DNA of 27,228 bases from Amoebophrya sp. AT5.2 (taxonomy: Eukaryota > Sar > Dinophyceae > Syndiniales > Amoebophryaceae), in NCBI GenBank assembly GCA_005223375.1, contig RXOD01004162.1, positions 1 to 27,228 of the forward strand, read 5' to 3'. The notes beneath the pieces were generated by a model. That model was not told where the DNA came from. It did not search any database and saw only the letters and a program-made list of their open reading frames with translations. Each line of letters opens with the position of its first letter. Position 1 is the first letter of the stretch. The position numbers were made by a program, and so were the translations under genes. Below are positions 1 to 9,115 of the stretch, in pieces.

Positions 1-60
1 TGAGGCCACCTGGTAGCATCTTGCTCCTTTCTAAAGCACCGCGAAGCGCGCGGAAACCAG

Positions 61-462
61 TTGGAGCTGGAAGAAAAATTCAAAATTTTGGAAAAAAAAC
101 TGCTGCACCTGCGGGGCATCGCGCGGAATGTGTTTTCGGGAGGAGCCGGCGTCGCGGGGCCGGCAGGCGCGCGGGCGCCCGCAGCATCAAGCTCCTCTCT
201 TTATTCCGCAGGGGCTGCCGCTGGAGGAGCTGCGCCAGTCGTGGCAGCTCCATCACAGCCAGCGGACGGCCACTCAATATCGATGCAGCCGACGCCACTC
301 GAAGACGGTCCGGAGGACTCGCCACTCGACCCACAGGTGCTGACGTTCCAACCGACTCCGGTTTTGAACGGAGGTGGACTCCTCGGTGGAGCTGGTCGCG
401 GTGCTGTCGCGCTTGGCAGCATGAACACGGTAAGCAGCAGTTTCGGCCGCGTCGGGCGGTAA
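61..462 (+). CDS. 3' part of an upstream gene, coiled-coil then Ala/Gly/Pro-rich tail (partial)
   Basis: An open frame runs from about position 4 to a TAA at 460-462, entering from outside the window. A CAG at 58-60 would serve as splice acceptor, so the exon may begin at 61. The first residues, LELEEKFKILEKKLLHLRG, form a heptad-like charged helix typical of a short coiled coil. The rest is Ala/Gly/Pro/Ser-rich and looks disordered. I do not recognise a family. An alternative ending is possible: a GTAAGC donor at 430 joined in phase to an acceptor at 465-466 would replace the last residues with an acidic Met/Asn-rich tail ending at a TAA at 602-604. That intron would be only 37 nt, so I prefer the unspliced end. 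No start codon of this gene is in the window. Confidence 0.45.
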   Translation: MELEEKFKILEKKLLHLRGIARNVFSGGAGVAGPAGARAPAASSSSLYSAGAAAGGAAPVVAAPSQPADGHSISMQPTPLEDGPEDSPLDPQVLTFQPTPVLNGGGLLGGAGRGAVALGSMNTVSSSFGRVGR

Positions 463-1220
463 TGAGTGGCTCCTGCCCCCGCCGATGAATATAGACGAGA
501 TGAAGATGTTGATGACCAACTTGAACTCGCATGAGAATGACGACAGCGGCCTCCATATAGAGAACATGTGTAAAAGCCATCATGCCCATCGAACCGTTCA
601 GTAACGGTTCCCACTCGATTCCACTGCAAGGGCAAAGTCCTTTCTAGCCATGAAACATGATGTACATGTTGTATCCGTTTTGTGAGAAGACTGACCCTAC
701 GAAGAAAGCCGCAGGAGCCTGTAGCCCTGCAGGCCCTTTTTTATAACAACATGCGAATGTGAGAGCACATGATCATGGTTTTGAATAAATGTATTTGTCG
801 CTGGAAATGAACTCCTTCAGCGGGGCGGGCCACCACAGCGAGAAAGGCACGCCAGCAAACTGCATGCGCAACTGAGAGAAACAAAATCGCTTTATATCTG
901 CTATAATAGGGCCGCACAATCATGAGTCGTGCCTGAGGATGAGATGCTAATGTACAACTTCGTCTTCGATAGTCATACCGATCGGTCTCAACGACGGGAC
1001 TGCGCACCTCTTTCATGTAGCTCACTAAGAAAGTGCCATGTTCATGTTGGTGAACATGAAACAGATGGTCTATACTTAAAATTAAATCCTCGACACAAGA
1101 AGCAGTAGCGTCTCTTTTCCACCTCTCTTCTCTACTAAATCAGACCACTACTACTAGTCTTTCTAAGTACTCGAGAATACAGCACCAAGTCATCGTGATC
1201 GGAGAAAAAAGAAAGAGAAG
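463..1220. other. Intergenic region, no supported gene
   Basis: This AT-richer stretch separates the left-hand gene tail from the six-exon gene. A 94-codon open frame on the minus strand (741-1025) has no recognisable composition or motif and is not called. A small GCCTG/CAGGC stem at about 717-733 is followed by a run of six T; it could be a 3' end signal, but no RNA gene could be identified upstream. The last 25 bases before the ATG at 1221 are purine-rich and end in GAAG. Confidence 0.5.
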
Positions 1221-3510
1221 ATGAACAACCCCACGTTTGCGAGCTCGGTGTTTGGTGGCGGGGACCCCACGGCCCCCTCCATGCAGGGGCCGGCAGCGGC
1301 GTACATGAGCAACCAAAACGCAACCTACCAGTCCTCCGTCTTCAAGGACCCGTCGCCGCAAAGTGCTTCTTTTTTTCCGATAAATCATCATGCCGATGAC
1401 CAAGAGCAACAGCAGCAAGTAGTGAAAAGTTGGTTCAGTTTCAGAAGGAACGTACGCAACTATACTATGTTTGTAGAACAACGGACACTGCATCTGCAAC
1501 GCAACGAACAACTGTGGTGGCAACCGACACTGTACTTCTACGGGTTTACTCGTATGCAGAATAAAAAAAGAAGTTTCTGCATGAAGATCAGCACGTCGTC
1601 GAAGCACTTCCCACTGAATGTTGCATCGTACTATGGGTGCTCGTGGTTGTTCCGGCGGCCACTGGAGCTTCTTTGTTTGGTTTTGACGGAATCCTCGGAG
1701 CCTGTCATTGAAAAAGTTTTTCAACAGGAACTCGCCCCACGTCGTCCGGCGGCAAGAAGCTGGTTGGTCCTCGCAGTGGCCATGATATCTTCGGGCAGGC
1801 TACTCCCTCAGACTCGCAAGCCTGGTTCGGAAAAGGGAGAAGAACCGAGGAGTGTACTTTTTCGTTTTACTTGCTTTCTTATTCTTTAGCGATAGCGTAT
1901 AGTAAGTTGTTGTGTTAGTAATCAATTCAGTGCTTGTGCTAAAAAGTACCTCGCTTCTCGACAATAAAAATAAAATCGAAATCGATCACAGCTTGCCGCG
2001 AGGACTACCGCGGGTACGTGCGGGACCAGGATCGCGCGGCGTCCGAGCTTTTGTCCTCCGACGGGCACGCGGCCCCCTGCCACCGGCGGAAGCCCTTCGT
2101 GAGCACGAAATACCAGAGCAACATCTCGCGGCTGGGCGCCGACGAGCTGCCGGACGTGGAGCCGCGGCTGGACCGACACCTGGTCTCCGACGGAGTGAGG
2201 GGAAGCCTGGTATTCTTTCACAGTTGGGCTTGGGGTTAGTTCGCCAATACTTCTGAACTCACTCCCACTCGAACAGGGACCCGGACCGACAGGCATATTT
2301 GTTCAACATTTTTAAATCACCGAGACGAGCGAGACCGAGACGAGTTACAGTTTAGACCTGATGAAATTGATTTTGGAGGTGGAACCTCTCGAACTCATTT
2401 TCTTCAAAGAACGAAAAAAACGAATCGAATGTTGCACCGCATCGCAGCGCATGGGCGCGAGCAGTCCTCCGCGGTCGAGTGCGCGGACGATTGGCATGCC
2501 CCCCAGTCAGCGGGGCCCCGTCGCCTCTAGCCAATACCCGACTTCGTATTCGGAGGACCCGAATTCGGCGATCTACCCAAACGCGAGCGCCTGTCAACAC
2601 AAGAAGCGGTCCGTGGCGCACAACAAAACGCCGTACGCGCACAGCGAAGAGTTCAACATCCTAAAGCAGGAAGTGCGCTGCTTTAACGACGGTCCGGGTC
2701 AGGCTCCCGGAGCAGTGGCCGTGGGCGGGAGCCGCGCGCAGGGATCGACGTACCTGTACTTATTTGTATCTCGTCAGCGATTTGATTGCATGATCGATGT
2801 ATCGATCAGAATTTGCAATTTTTGACTCGCAGCAATCGCAGACGAGAAACGGACCAATGACAACGAGCAATCTATGGATTTAACATTCAGCATTCCTTTG
2901 TCTGTTCATCAAACCTGGACGTCGACCTACATCAGCTCATCATCTGCGTATGGGGGCGGCGCCGTTGCCGACTCGGGGGGCCGGCCGATCCAGAGGAGCA
3001 CGCTGCTTGATCATAGCGAGCAGGGCCCTGGTCTTTTTTCCGCAGATAGGGAGAGCACGGCCCGATCTGGCGGAAAAAAGCTGATTCCGCAGCCAGTGCG
3101 AGCGTCACCGGAGAAAAACCTAGTGCACGTTGGACGTACTAACTTGCTTTTTCTATCCGCGGGCTTCTGTTCACTTTCAGATCTTCGGGAAGGAAAGGGG
3201 ACTCGCATCACCATCGAGGGGAGTGCTTTGTTCACTTATCATGATATATCCAATGATGTTGCTCATGCTCATGCACATGCTGCCTCCTGTTTCGAACAAT
3301 TTATCAAATCCAATGATGTGATGTTGACAATGACAACATCAACAATGCAACACTTTAGATGACGGCAGCGGCGCAGAGAAGGTGCCGCGCAAGAACTACC
3401 AGGTTATGGTGCACCAGCAGCCACTCCGAGGAGACTACGCGAGGCAAGTAATCGGCAGATACGAGCAAGTCCCCACCGCGGCGGTAGATCACTCGCAGCT
3501 CTTCAACTAG
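1221..3510 (+). CDS. Hypothetical protein, six exons, 346 aa
   Basis: Reconstructed exons: 1221-1362, 1992-2194, 2448-2749, 2936-3135, 3181-3222 and 3359-3510. Every junction uses GT and AG, every phase agrees (1, 0, 2, 1, 1), and the total is 1041 nt including TAG. Introns are 629, 253, 186, 45 and 136 nt; the 45-nt one ends in a pyrimidine-rich stretch and CAG. The 42-nt fifth exon keeps the frame, so it could be skipped. The protein is polar, with no signal peptide or membrane helix. An SSVF motif occurs at residues 8-11 and again at 38-41, each followed by Asp-Pro. The middle has conserved-looking stretches (for example HKKRSVAHNKTPYAHSEEF) and the end is Tyr/Gln-rich. I do not recognise the family; a structural or cytoskeletal role is only a guess. 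The start follows AAG and lies in a purine-rich leader. Confidence 0.75.
1890..1901 (+). other. Possible 12-nt microexon inside intron 1 of the six-exon gene
   Basis: A strong acceptor (pyrimidine-rich tract ending TTCTTTAG at 1889) and a perfect GTAAGT donor at 1902 lie only 12 nt apart. Including the 12 nt would insert Ile-Ala-Tyr-Thr without changing the frame (phase 1 on both sides, no stop). The flanking introns would be 527 and 90 nt. This is seen only as splice-site strings; transcript evidence is needed. Confidence 0.3.
2785..2819. repeat. Interrupted palindrome in intron 3
   Basis: TGATCGAT (2791-2798) is mirrored by ATCGATCA (2801-2808) around GT, and ATTGCA (2785-2790) by TGCAAT (2814-2819). 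The TCGAC string also occurs close to both ends of the intron (2745-2749 and about 2922-2926). Inverted repeats plus short flanking direct repeats resemble introner elements, but the copy is single here. Confidence 0.6.
3319..3341. repeat. Inverted repeat near the 3' end of intron 5
   Basis: TGATGTTG (3319-3326) and CAACATCA (3334-3341) are perfect inverted 8-mers with a 7-nt spacer, 17 nt upstream of the acceptor AG. The same intron carries a direct repeat, ATCCAATGATGT, starting near 3248 and again near 3308. Confidence 0.6.
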
Positions 3511-4846
3511 TTGTGGACAAGATGGTGCTGAAGATTCAGATACTTCAACTAAATGACCAGTCGATCGATCACACTGAAAAGCAAATGTCCGATTGGCACC
3601 CGCCGCCTAGCTGCGATCCTTCCGAGGGTCCTCTACGGTTGGCGTCAGCCAGAAACAGAATACAGAAATAAAAAATGCGTAGCAAAACAAAGCTGAAATG
3701 AACTACCCGATTGCGACGGCTTGATTCGAATAGCGAAGCAGCGACCTACAGAGAAGCTAGTCAACTACAGGTACACTAAGGAGCAGGACTGGTTCGAACT
3801 TCAAAAAAGGCAGATAAAATGAAACATCTTTGCCCGGCGCCAGCACGTTGCTGAATCTTTTCTTTCTCCTCTACGCTTTACGTGTTTTACTGCCTTCTAG
3901 GACCTACTTCAAGGGTACGACTTTTTTTCGATTCCTCACGACCACCTCTGTCACGTCGATGAATAATGGAAGAAGTTTTATTACATTACTTTTACTCGGC
4001 TTCGGGCGTTAGAGACAAGACTGCAGCCTGCCTGAGCTTCGCTTTCGATTCGTGTGAGTTAGAGTTCCGGCCACACCATGCTACAGAAAATGCAATGCGG
4101 CACTGACGCAGAGTCGTTTCCTCCGTGCAGTGACCCTCGTCAACATAACGTGATGTGTGACGCCATGTAATGCACCGTGTCATCGACGAAGAAAGGAATT
4201 GCCCGCAACATATCTGCCGCAGCCGCGATGAAACAATCGAACCTCCGTTCTGCCACCGCGTCTGTTCTGCCCATCGAGTCTTTGTGTGTCTTCTCGTGGA
4301 GACTTGCCTCGAGGTTGGCGGAGACGCTTCGGGCTCTTCCTGGTGGTCGTCGTTGTCACAGAGTAGCAGGACGTGAATCTCCTGAAAGTTTTTCACGCGA
4401 ACAAGTTTACTATCACGTACGATGTCGTGATCGTGAACCTTTCCGTTTCCAGCGATATTTTTGGTTTTTTTCCTTCAGCAGTACCCCAAGACAAAGATAT
4501 TGTCGTGAGTGAAAGAATTCGGAGAGGGAGCGTTTCAAGGCGTCGGTCTATGTCTCCTCGGACAATCATCATCTTCATTCGAACTGAAATCGATGATCGC
4601 GATGGATGTCTCCGGCTCGAGGACCTCGGCTCAAAGTTTTTTTGCGAAAATCACGAAGTCGCTTTTGATTCGATATCGATCGCCGAGGGAGAAGATCATT
4701 CCCCAAATACCTACTGCTTCGATCATTTTTCTCTCTGACTGTGCCAGCAGAAGAGCTTCTAGATGATTTCGTCATTACGCTCGCGTGGTTTGGACCTTTG
4801 GACAGCTCGCATCATCATTGTTTTCTTCATCGGTCTATAAAGTAAG
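3511..4846. other. Intergenic region with small doubtful open frames
   Basis: 1.3 kb between the six-exon gene and the ABC-GNAT gene. Two short plus-strand frames look somewhat protein-like. One has an ATG at 3522 and a TAA at 3669-3671 (49 codons, containing DWHPPPSCDPSEG). The other is open from 3697 to a TGA near 3833 and ends in YRYTKEQDWFELQKRQIK; it lacks a start. They may be exons of a small gene or decayed coding sequence. A GC-richer patch at about 4240-4380 is open on both strands, without a recognisable product. The segment next to the downstream gene (4400-4846) is AT-rich with a TATAAA at 4836-4841, too close to the ATG to be a normal TATA box. Confidence 0.4.
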
Positions 4847-7800
4847 ATGCCAGACGAGGCCACCTCGGCCGCGCATTCTCCGGCGGCGTTGCGCGTCGAA
4901 GGCGGTAGCAGCAAGAGTAATCCTGGTGCGGGTGTGCGACGACCTGGCGATAACTGTGGGCTTGACGGCGACGAGGACTCCATCATCCAGAAGTCGCTTC
5001 TCCTTCTGCCGCAGGAGATGCCATCCGATTTTTCCTGCGCGCTCATCGCAGGCGACAGCAGCGAGCTCTTCGCGCTGACTAAGTTTCCCGGCTACAATGC
5101 GATTGGGTCTTCGTCTTCGTTGGCGTCCGTCGGATACGGATCTGACTGCTCGACGCAGGCGCTGGTGAGCGTGGTCGCTGCAAGTATCAAAGCCGAACGA
5201 AGTGCTGCACTAGTTGCTGGCGACGAAGATCCCTTTCAGGCCCAGCGGCAAGAAACGATGCCGATAGGCAACGACAAGAAGTCCGCGACCACGACCTCCG
5301 CGCCCACGAAAGACGACCCGGCCGCAGCGGGGGCTTCCTCCACGTCATCCCTCGACGAAGCTGATGAGGCGTTGCGGCGTCTGGGCTCTGTTGGGTTGAA
5401 CAGAATCCCGGCCTGGCTCCGGCCCGTGGGCGCGTTGTCGAATGGAGAGCGGTGTCGCGCACTTCTCGCGTTGCAACTGCAGCACAGCACCATCGTGGAA
5501 AACTTTTCGGCCACAGTGGACGAACAGAACGCGAAGAGTATGGCGCACGGACTAAAAAAGCTGGTCAAAAGCAGAAGGCTGCGGCAAGTGGTTGTGACGG
5601 TGTCGGATTTGAAGCGGATGGAGGCAATAGTGCCGTTTCTACAGCCGGATTTCTGCGCGTTGCTGGGTCCTGGAGGGTCGTGTCGGGAGGTCATCAGAAA
5701 TCCGAACGTCGCTGCGCCGTCAGCAAGCGGTGCGGAGTGTTCGGCTACTACATCTTCGACCCCGGCTGCTGCCGCGGCAGCTTCTTCTACAACTGCCGGC
5801 CCCCAGAGGCGCCAGGGAGCGTTCCGATTCACTTTCGACCTCTCCGGGCTTCAGGAGCTCGTGTCGAACGGCCCCGGCGGCTGGCGCGGCGAGCAGGATC
5901 CCGAGCGCGGGAGGGCCTTCCAGGCGCCGCCTGGTCGTGCCCTGTGGTCGCGCTTCCCAAAGCCCATCGCGCCGGCGACGTTGCGTCATAGAGTGACAGC
6001 TGACGATGCAACCAAGGCCGCGACCACTGCGTTCGAGCTCGGGGAGAAGAATCTGTTGTGCGCCGACGATGCCACGAAAATCGAGACATGTTCCACCATC
6101 TTTTCCTTCACCTTCGGAAGCAGCGTGGGCAGCACAAAATGGCTGAACGACTACTGGAACCTGACAGGGATCGGTGGCATTCTCGGCCCGAGCGGCTCCG
6201 GAAAAACCACGGCGGTGCGGAAGCTGGTGAGGGATCGGGAGAAGGTCAGCAGGGCAGAGGTAGTTGATCTGGTTGGGGAAAATAAAGTTAAAGTGAGCTG
6301 CGCAGCAGGTGGTCAGACAGCTTCTGGCTCTGCCTCGACTTCAAACAGTGCTGCTGGCGGTCATCGCGGCGGTGCGCCAGGTTCTTCAGGGAGCGCCGAA
6401 CAAGTTGCCGGAACCGGAGCTACACCCGGACGAGCGATTGCTTGGGACCTTTCACAAGCGGAAATTGCTGACAAAATCGTGGAAGAAGGGGGCAGCGTTT
6501 CGGTGGAAGCTCTTCTTCAGACGGGAGGCGCCACGCCAGCGGCTGACGCCGCGAAATTGAACTCGCTTTTGTTCGACGTGCTGGAGCTGGAGCAGCGTGT
6601 GTTGACCTTGCCGCTGAGTTCGCTGTCTGCGGGGGACCGCGAGTGTGTGCGCATTGCACTAGCTCTGCGGCCGTTCCTGGTGTCTTCCCCTTCGAGTTCG
6701 ACGTCGCCGTCATCGTCAACCGCAGCCACCGTAACTGGATCAGAAGATGCCGCCATCAACACCTACGGTCGGGAGCGACTTCGCGTGGCTATCATCGACG
6801 AGTTCACGTCGTTGCTGGGGCGGGACCGCGCGCGTCGAGTCTGTATGAACCTCGCCCAGTGCGTGCGTGAGTCTCTATGGCAAGGGGGTTCGGAGGAACG
6901 ACAAGCACTGTTTACGAAGAGTTTGCGGCTGCTCGTCGTCGGTGTGCATGAGGACGTGGTGGAGTGGCTGCAACCGAGTTTCGTGCTCCACTCCAAAAAG
7001 GGCCACTTCACCGTCCTGAAGAAGGACGCGGCGTTTTCTACTGGGGCGGCTGTAAAAACAGCACTGCCAGCGCGCGCCGCGCTGACGGAAAGCGAGCACA
7101 AAAGCCACCGCCCGGCTTCAAAAGTGGCCCTGAAGAGCAGCGCCAAGGTCGATACGCCTTCGCAGCTCTGGTACAGGGGGAAGACGCCAATCGTTTCGCA
7201 GTCGTCCGCCGGCCAGCAGAGTCTCTCACTACTGAATACCGGTGTCCGGAGTAACCCCAACCCCAGCTGCAAAAACGCGAACGCTGCGACGCCGTCGATC
7301 TCGATCTCGATGAAGAAGGCGGTCCTCCAGCCTCAGAAGTCCGACGCGCTACCGTTTAGTAACGATTTCTTCACTGCGTCCGGCGCCTCTGCAAAGGTGA
7401 GAACGAGACCGAAGTCCCAGACTGACGAGGGGGCGAAGGGCACGCTGGCAGTGAAGAAGCGAGAAGTGGTAGAGGATATGGATGCGGTTCCGAGTCAAGT
7501 TGCGCCAGATGTTGAAGCACAAGCGACCGAATCCGAGTCCAACTGCAACCACAAACCACAATCGTCGGAGGAACTGCGTGAAAAATCCATTTTTGCTCTA
7601 CCGCACCTCCATTTCGTCATCCGGCAGCTGGACGCCAGGAAGATGCTGCAAGTCTGGAAGGATCTATTCGCGGAGCATCACTACCTGACGAACAAAATAC
7701 CACCGCAAGTCCAGGCATGCATCGTTCGCGAAAAAACGACGAACCGAGTTGCCGCCTTCTACGGGGCGACCATCTTTCCGGGGAGAAGCACCGGTGGGAT

Positions 7801-9115
7801 CAGGTTCCGGGAGTGCCGCATGGTGGTCTTGCCGGAGTTTCAGGGGCTGGGGGTCGGCCCGCGCCTTTCAAACGAGATGGCACAGCACTACTTGAACCAC
7901 GGGAAAACGTTTCGCGGGCATACGGGTCACCCGAGGCTCGGCCCAGCGAGGGACTCGGATCCCTTGTGGCAGGCAATGCCAGGTAGCGGAAAGCCAGACG
8001 CTGGAGGGGGAATGTTTGCGCACAAAACATCGTCGGAGACTCCTATTCCGATGAAAAAAATGAAAATCTGCAAAACGCCAGCGGTCGCTTCGGCGAACGG
8101 GGGGAAAATCAGCAAGATTGGTGCTTGTGGGGGTCCGGTGCTAGCGTCCGATGGTCGGGGACCAGCAGCGGAGAACAACGCCAGGGCGAGCTGCGCCAGC
8201 GGGGGGAGGATGTTGCGCCGAATTCGCGAAGACGGAGACATGATCATGGGAGAGACGGACGAGTGCCCGCCGGGGGAGCAGACAGCGCGCAATGGGTGTG
8301 AGGACAACGAAAACGAGAGTGAAGAGGAGCAAGGAGATTCGGAGGACGTCGACGATGAAGAAGACGAGTTCCGCGGCCGCATCCTTTACAGCCACAAGTT
8401 TCTCGGGACGCAAGGGGACGGGAACGACTCGTTGGTGGTGCTGCCGAATAAAAAAGAGTCGACAAAAATGAAGCAACATCCGATGAAGCGGAAGGTCGAC
8501 AAGCTCACCGACGCGGCTGCTGCTGGAAAACTAAAGCCACTGGATCTACGGGTGTTGTACTGCAAGAAGGACGTCGGGGGCGCGGCAGACGCAGAGGTGG
8601 GGGGTGCTGCATGTGTGTTGGGCGTAGGTGTGCCGCGGCAGCGGGGCGACGGGGGCGCGGATGGAGTGGAGAAGAAGATAGCAGCATCTGGTTCTGGTTC
8701 TGCTCTGGGTGGCGTCACCAGTGCCAGGTCCGTTTTCATCGAGACACCCGTTGTTTTAGACGAGCAGCGGGCCGCGGAGACGGCGGAATCGGAAAAAGAT
8801 GATCCGGTGCCACCTGTCAACGCAGATGAAGCTCCGAAGCCGCGAAAGCGGGGCCGCCCGCCGAAAAATAAAGAGTCCGAACATACAGAGGCAGGAGAGA
8901 AAGAGGTCTCCGACGAACCTCCGAAGAAGCGTCCTCGTGGACGCCCACCGAAGCCCAAAGCAGAAAACGACTTGAATTATGCAGTGCCGAAAAAACGTGG
9001 GCGCCCACGGAAGGAACGGGTCCAAGAAGACGACGACGGGGCGCCGCCCAAGAAGAGAGGGCGGCCGCCAAAGGCTAAGAATGACGTCAAGAAGAAGATG
9101 TTGGAGATACAGTGA
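4847..9115 (+). CDS. Tandem ABC-ATPase / GNAT acetyltransferase fusion with four AT-hooks (COG2401-like), 1422 aa
   Basis: Single uninterrupted frame. The first half-ATPase (about 60-275) has a family-typical segment, IPAWLRP followed by LSNGE (197-201), but the P-loop position reads GDSSELF (from 69), the Walker B acidic pair is E218-N219 and no H-loop histidine is evident. The second ATPase is intact: P-loop GPSGSGKTT (447-455), LSAGD (593-597), Walker B D651-E652 in IIDEFTSL, and H701 before the family-typical WLQP. A GNAT domain follows (about 920-1045): HHYL (944-947), acetyl-CoA loop EFQGLGVG (997-1004), TGHP and PLWQA. Next come a very acidic stretch (about 1140-1175) and RILYSHKFLG (from 1178), which may complete the acetyltransferase fold. 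AT-hook cores start at 1335, 1364, 1384 and 1404. ABC plus GNAT is the architecture of prokaryotic and phage COG2401 proteins, whose function is poorly known. A nuclear, DNA-binding, ATP-dependent acetyltransferase is inferred. The start ATG follows AAG. Confidence 0.85.
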   Translation: MPDEATSAAHSPAALRVEGGSSKSNPGAGVRRPGDNCGLDGDEDSIIQKSLLLLPQEMPSDFSCALIAGDSSELFALTKFPGYNAIGSSSSLASVGYGSDCSTQALVSVVAASIKAERSAALVAGDEDPFQAQRQETMPIGNDKKSATTTSAPTKDDPAAAGASSTSSLDEADEALRRLGSVGLNRIPAWLRPVGALSNGERCRALLALQLQHSTIVENFSATVDEQNAKSMAHGLKKLVKSRRLRQVVVTVSDLKRMEAIVPFLQPDFCALLGPGGSCREVIRNPNVAAPSASGAECSATTSSTPAAAAAASSTTAGPQRRQGAFRFTFDLSGLQELVSNGPGGWRGEQDPERGRAFQAPPGRALWSRFPKPIAPATLRHRVTADDATKAATTAFELGEKNLLCADDATKIETCSTIFSFTFGSSVGSTKWLNDYWNLTGIGGILGPSGSGKTTAVRKLVRDREKVSRAEVVDLVGENKVKVSCAAGGQTASGSASTSNSAAGGHRGGAPGSSGSAEQVAGTGATPGRAIAWDLSQAEIADKIVEEGGSVSVEALLQTGGATPAADAAKLNSLLFDVLELEQRVLTLPLSSLSAGDRECVRIALALRPFLVSSPSSSTSPSSSTAATVTGSEDAAINTYGRERLRVAIIDEFTSLLGRDRARRVCMNLAQCVRESLWQGGSEERQALFTKSLRLLVVGVHEDVVEWLQPSFVLHSKKGHFTVLKKDAAFSTGAAVKTALPARAALTESEHKSHRPASKVALKSSAKVDTPSQLWYRGKTPIVSQSSAGQQSLSLLNTGVRSNPNPSCKNANAATPSISISMKKAVLQPQKSDALPFSNDFFTASGASAKVRTRPKSQTDEGAKGTLAVKKREVVEDMDAVPSQVAPDVEAQATESESNCNHKPQSSEELREKSIFALPHLHFVIRQLDARKMLQVWKDLFAEHHYLTNKIPPQVQACIVREKTTNRVAAFYGATIFPGRSTGGIRFRECRMVVLPEFQGLGVGPRLSNEMAQHYLNHGKTFRGHTGHPRLGPARDSDPLWQAMPGSGKPDAGGGMFAHKTSSETPIPMKKMKICKTPAVASANGGKISKIGACGGPVLASDGRGPAAENNARASCASGGRMLRRIREDGDMIMGETDECPPGEQTARNGCEDNENESEEEQGDSEDVDDEEDEFRGRILYSHKFLGTQGDGNDSLVVLPNKKESTKMKQHPMKRKVDKLTDAAAAGKLKPLDLRVLYCKKDVGGAADAEVGGAACVLGVGVPRQRGDGGADGVEKKIAASGSGSALGGVTSARSVFIETPVVLDEQRAAETAESEKDDPVPPVNADEAPKPRKRGRPPKNKESEHTEAGEKEVSDEPPKKRPRGRPPKPKAENDLNYAVPKKRGRPRKERVQEDDDGAPPKKRGRPPKAKNDVKKKMLEIQ

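Noticed and set aside
741..1025. 94-codon minus-strand open frame
   Set aside because: No motif, intergenic-like composition, opposite to every supported gene.
1363..1889. In-frame read-through of exon 1 giving a 222-aa product
   Set aside because: Composition changes abruptly at the GTGCTT donor, and the GT-AG join restores a consistent six-exon frame; read-through is probably intron retention only.
3030..3045. GTCTTTTTTCCGCAG as a 15-nt intron
   Set aside because: Far too short, and the segment reads through in frame as coding sequence.
3992..4396. 134-codon minus-strand frame
   Set aside because: It starts without ATG, and the overlapping plus-strand frames are equally open, so coding strand and product cannot be supported.
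4836..4841. TATAAA before the ABC-GNAT gene
   Set aside because: Only five bases before the ATG, so it cannot act as a normal TATA box for this start.
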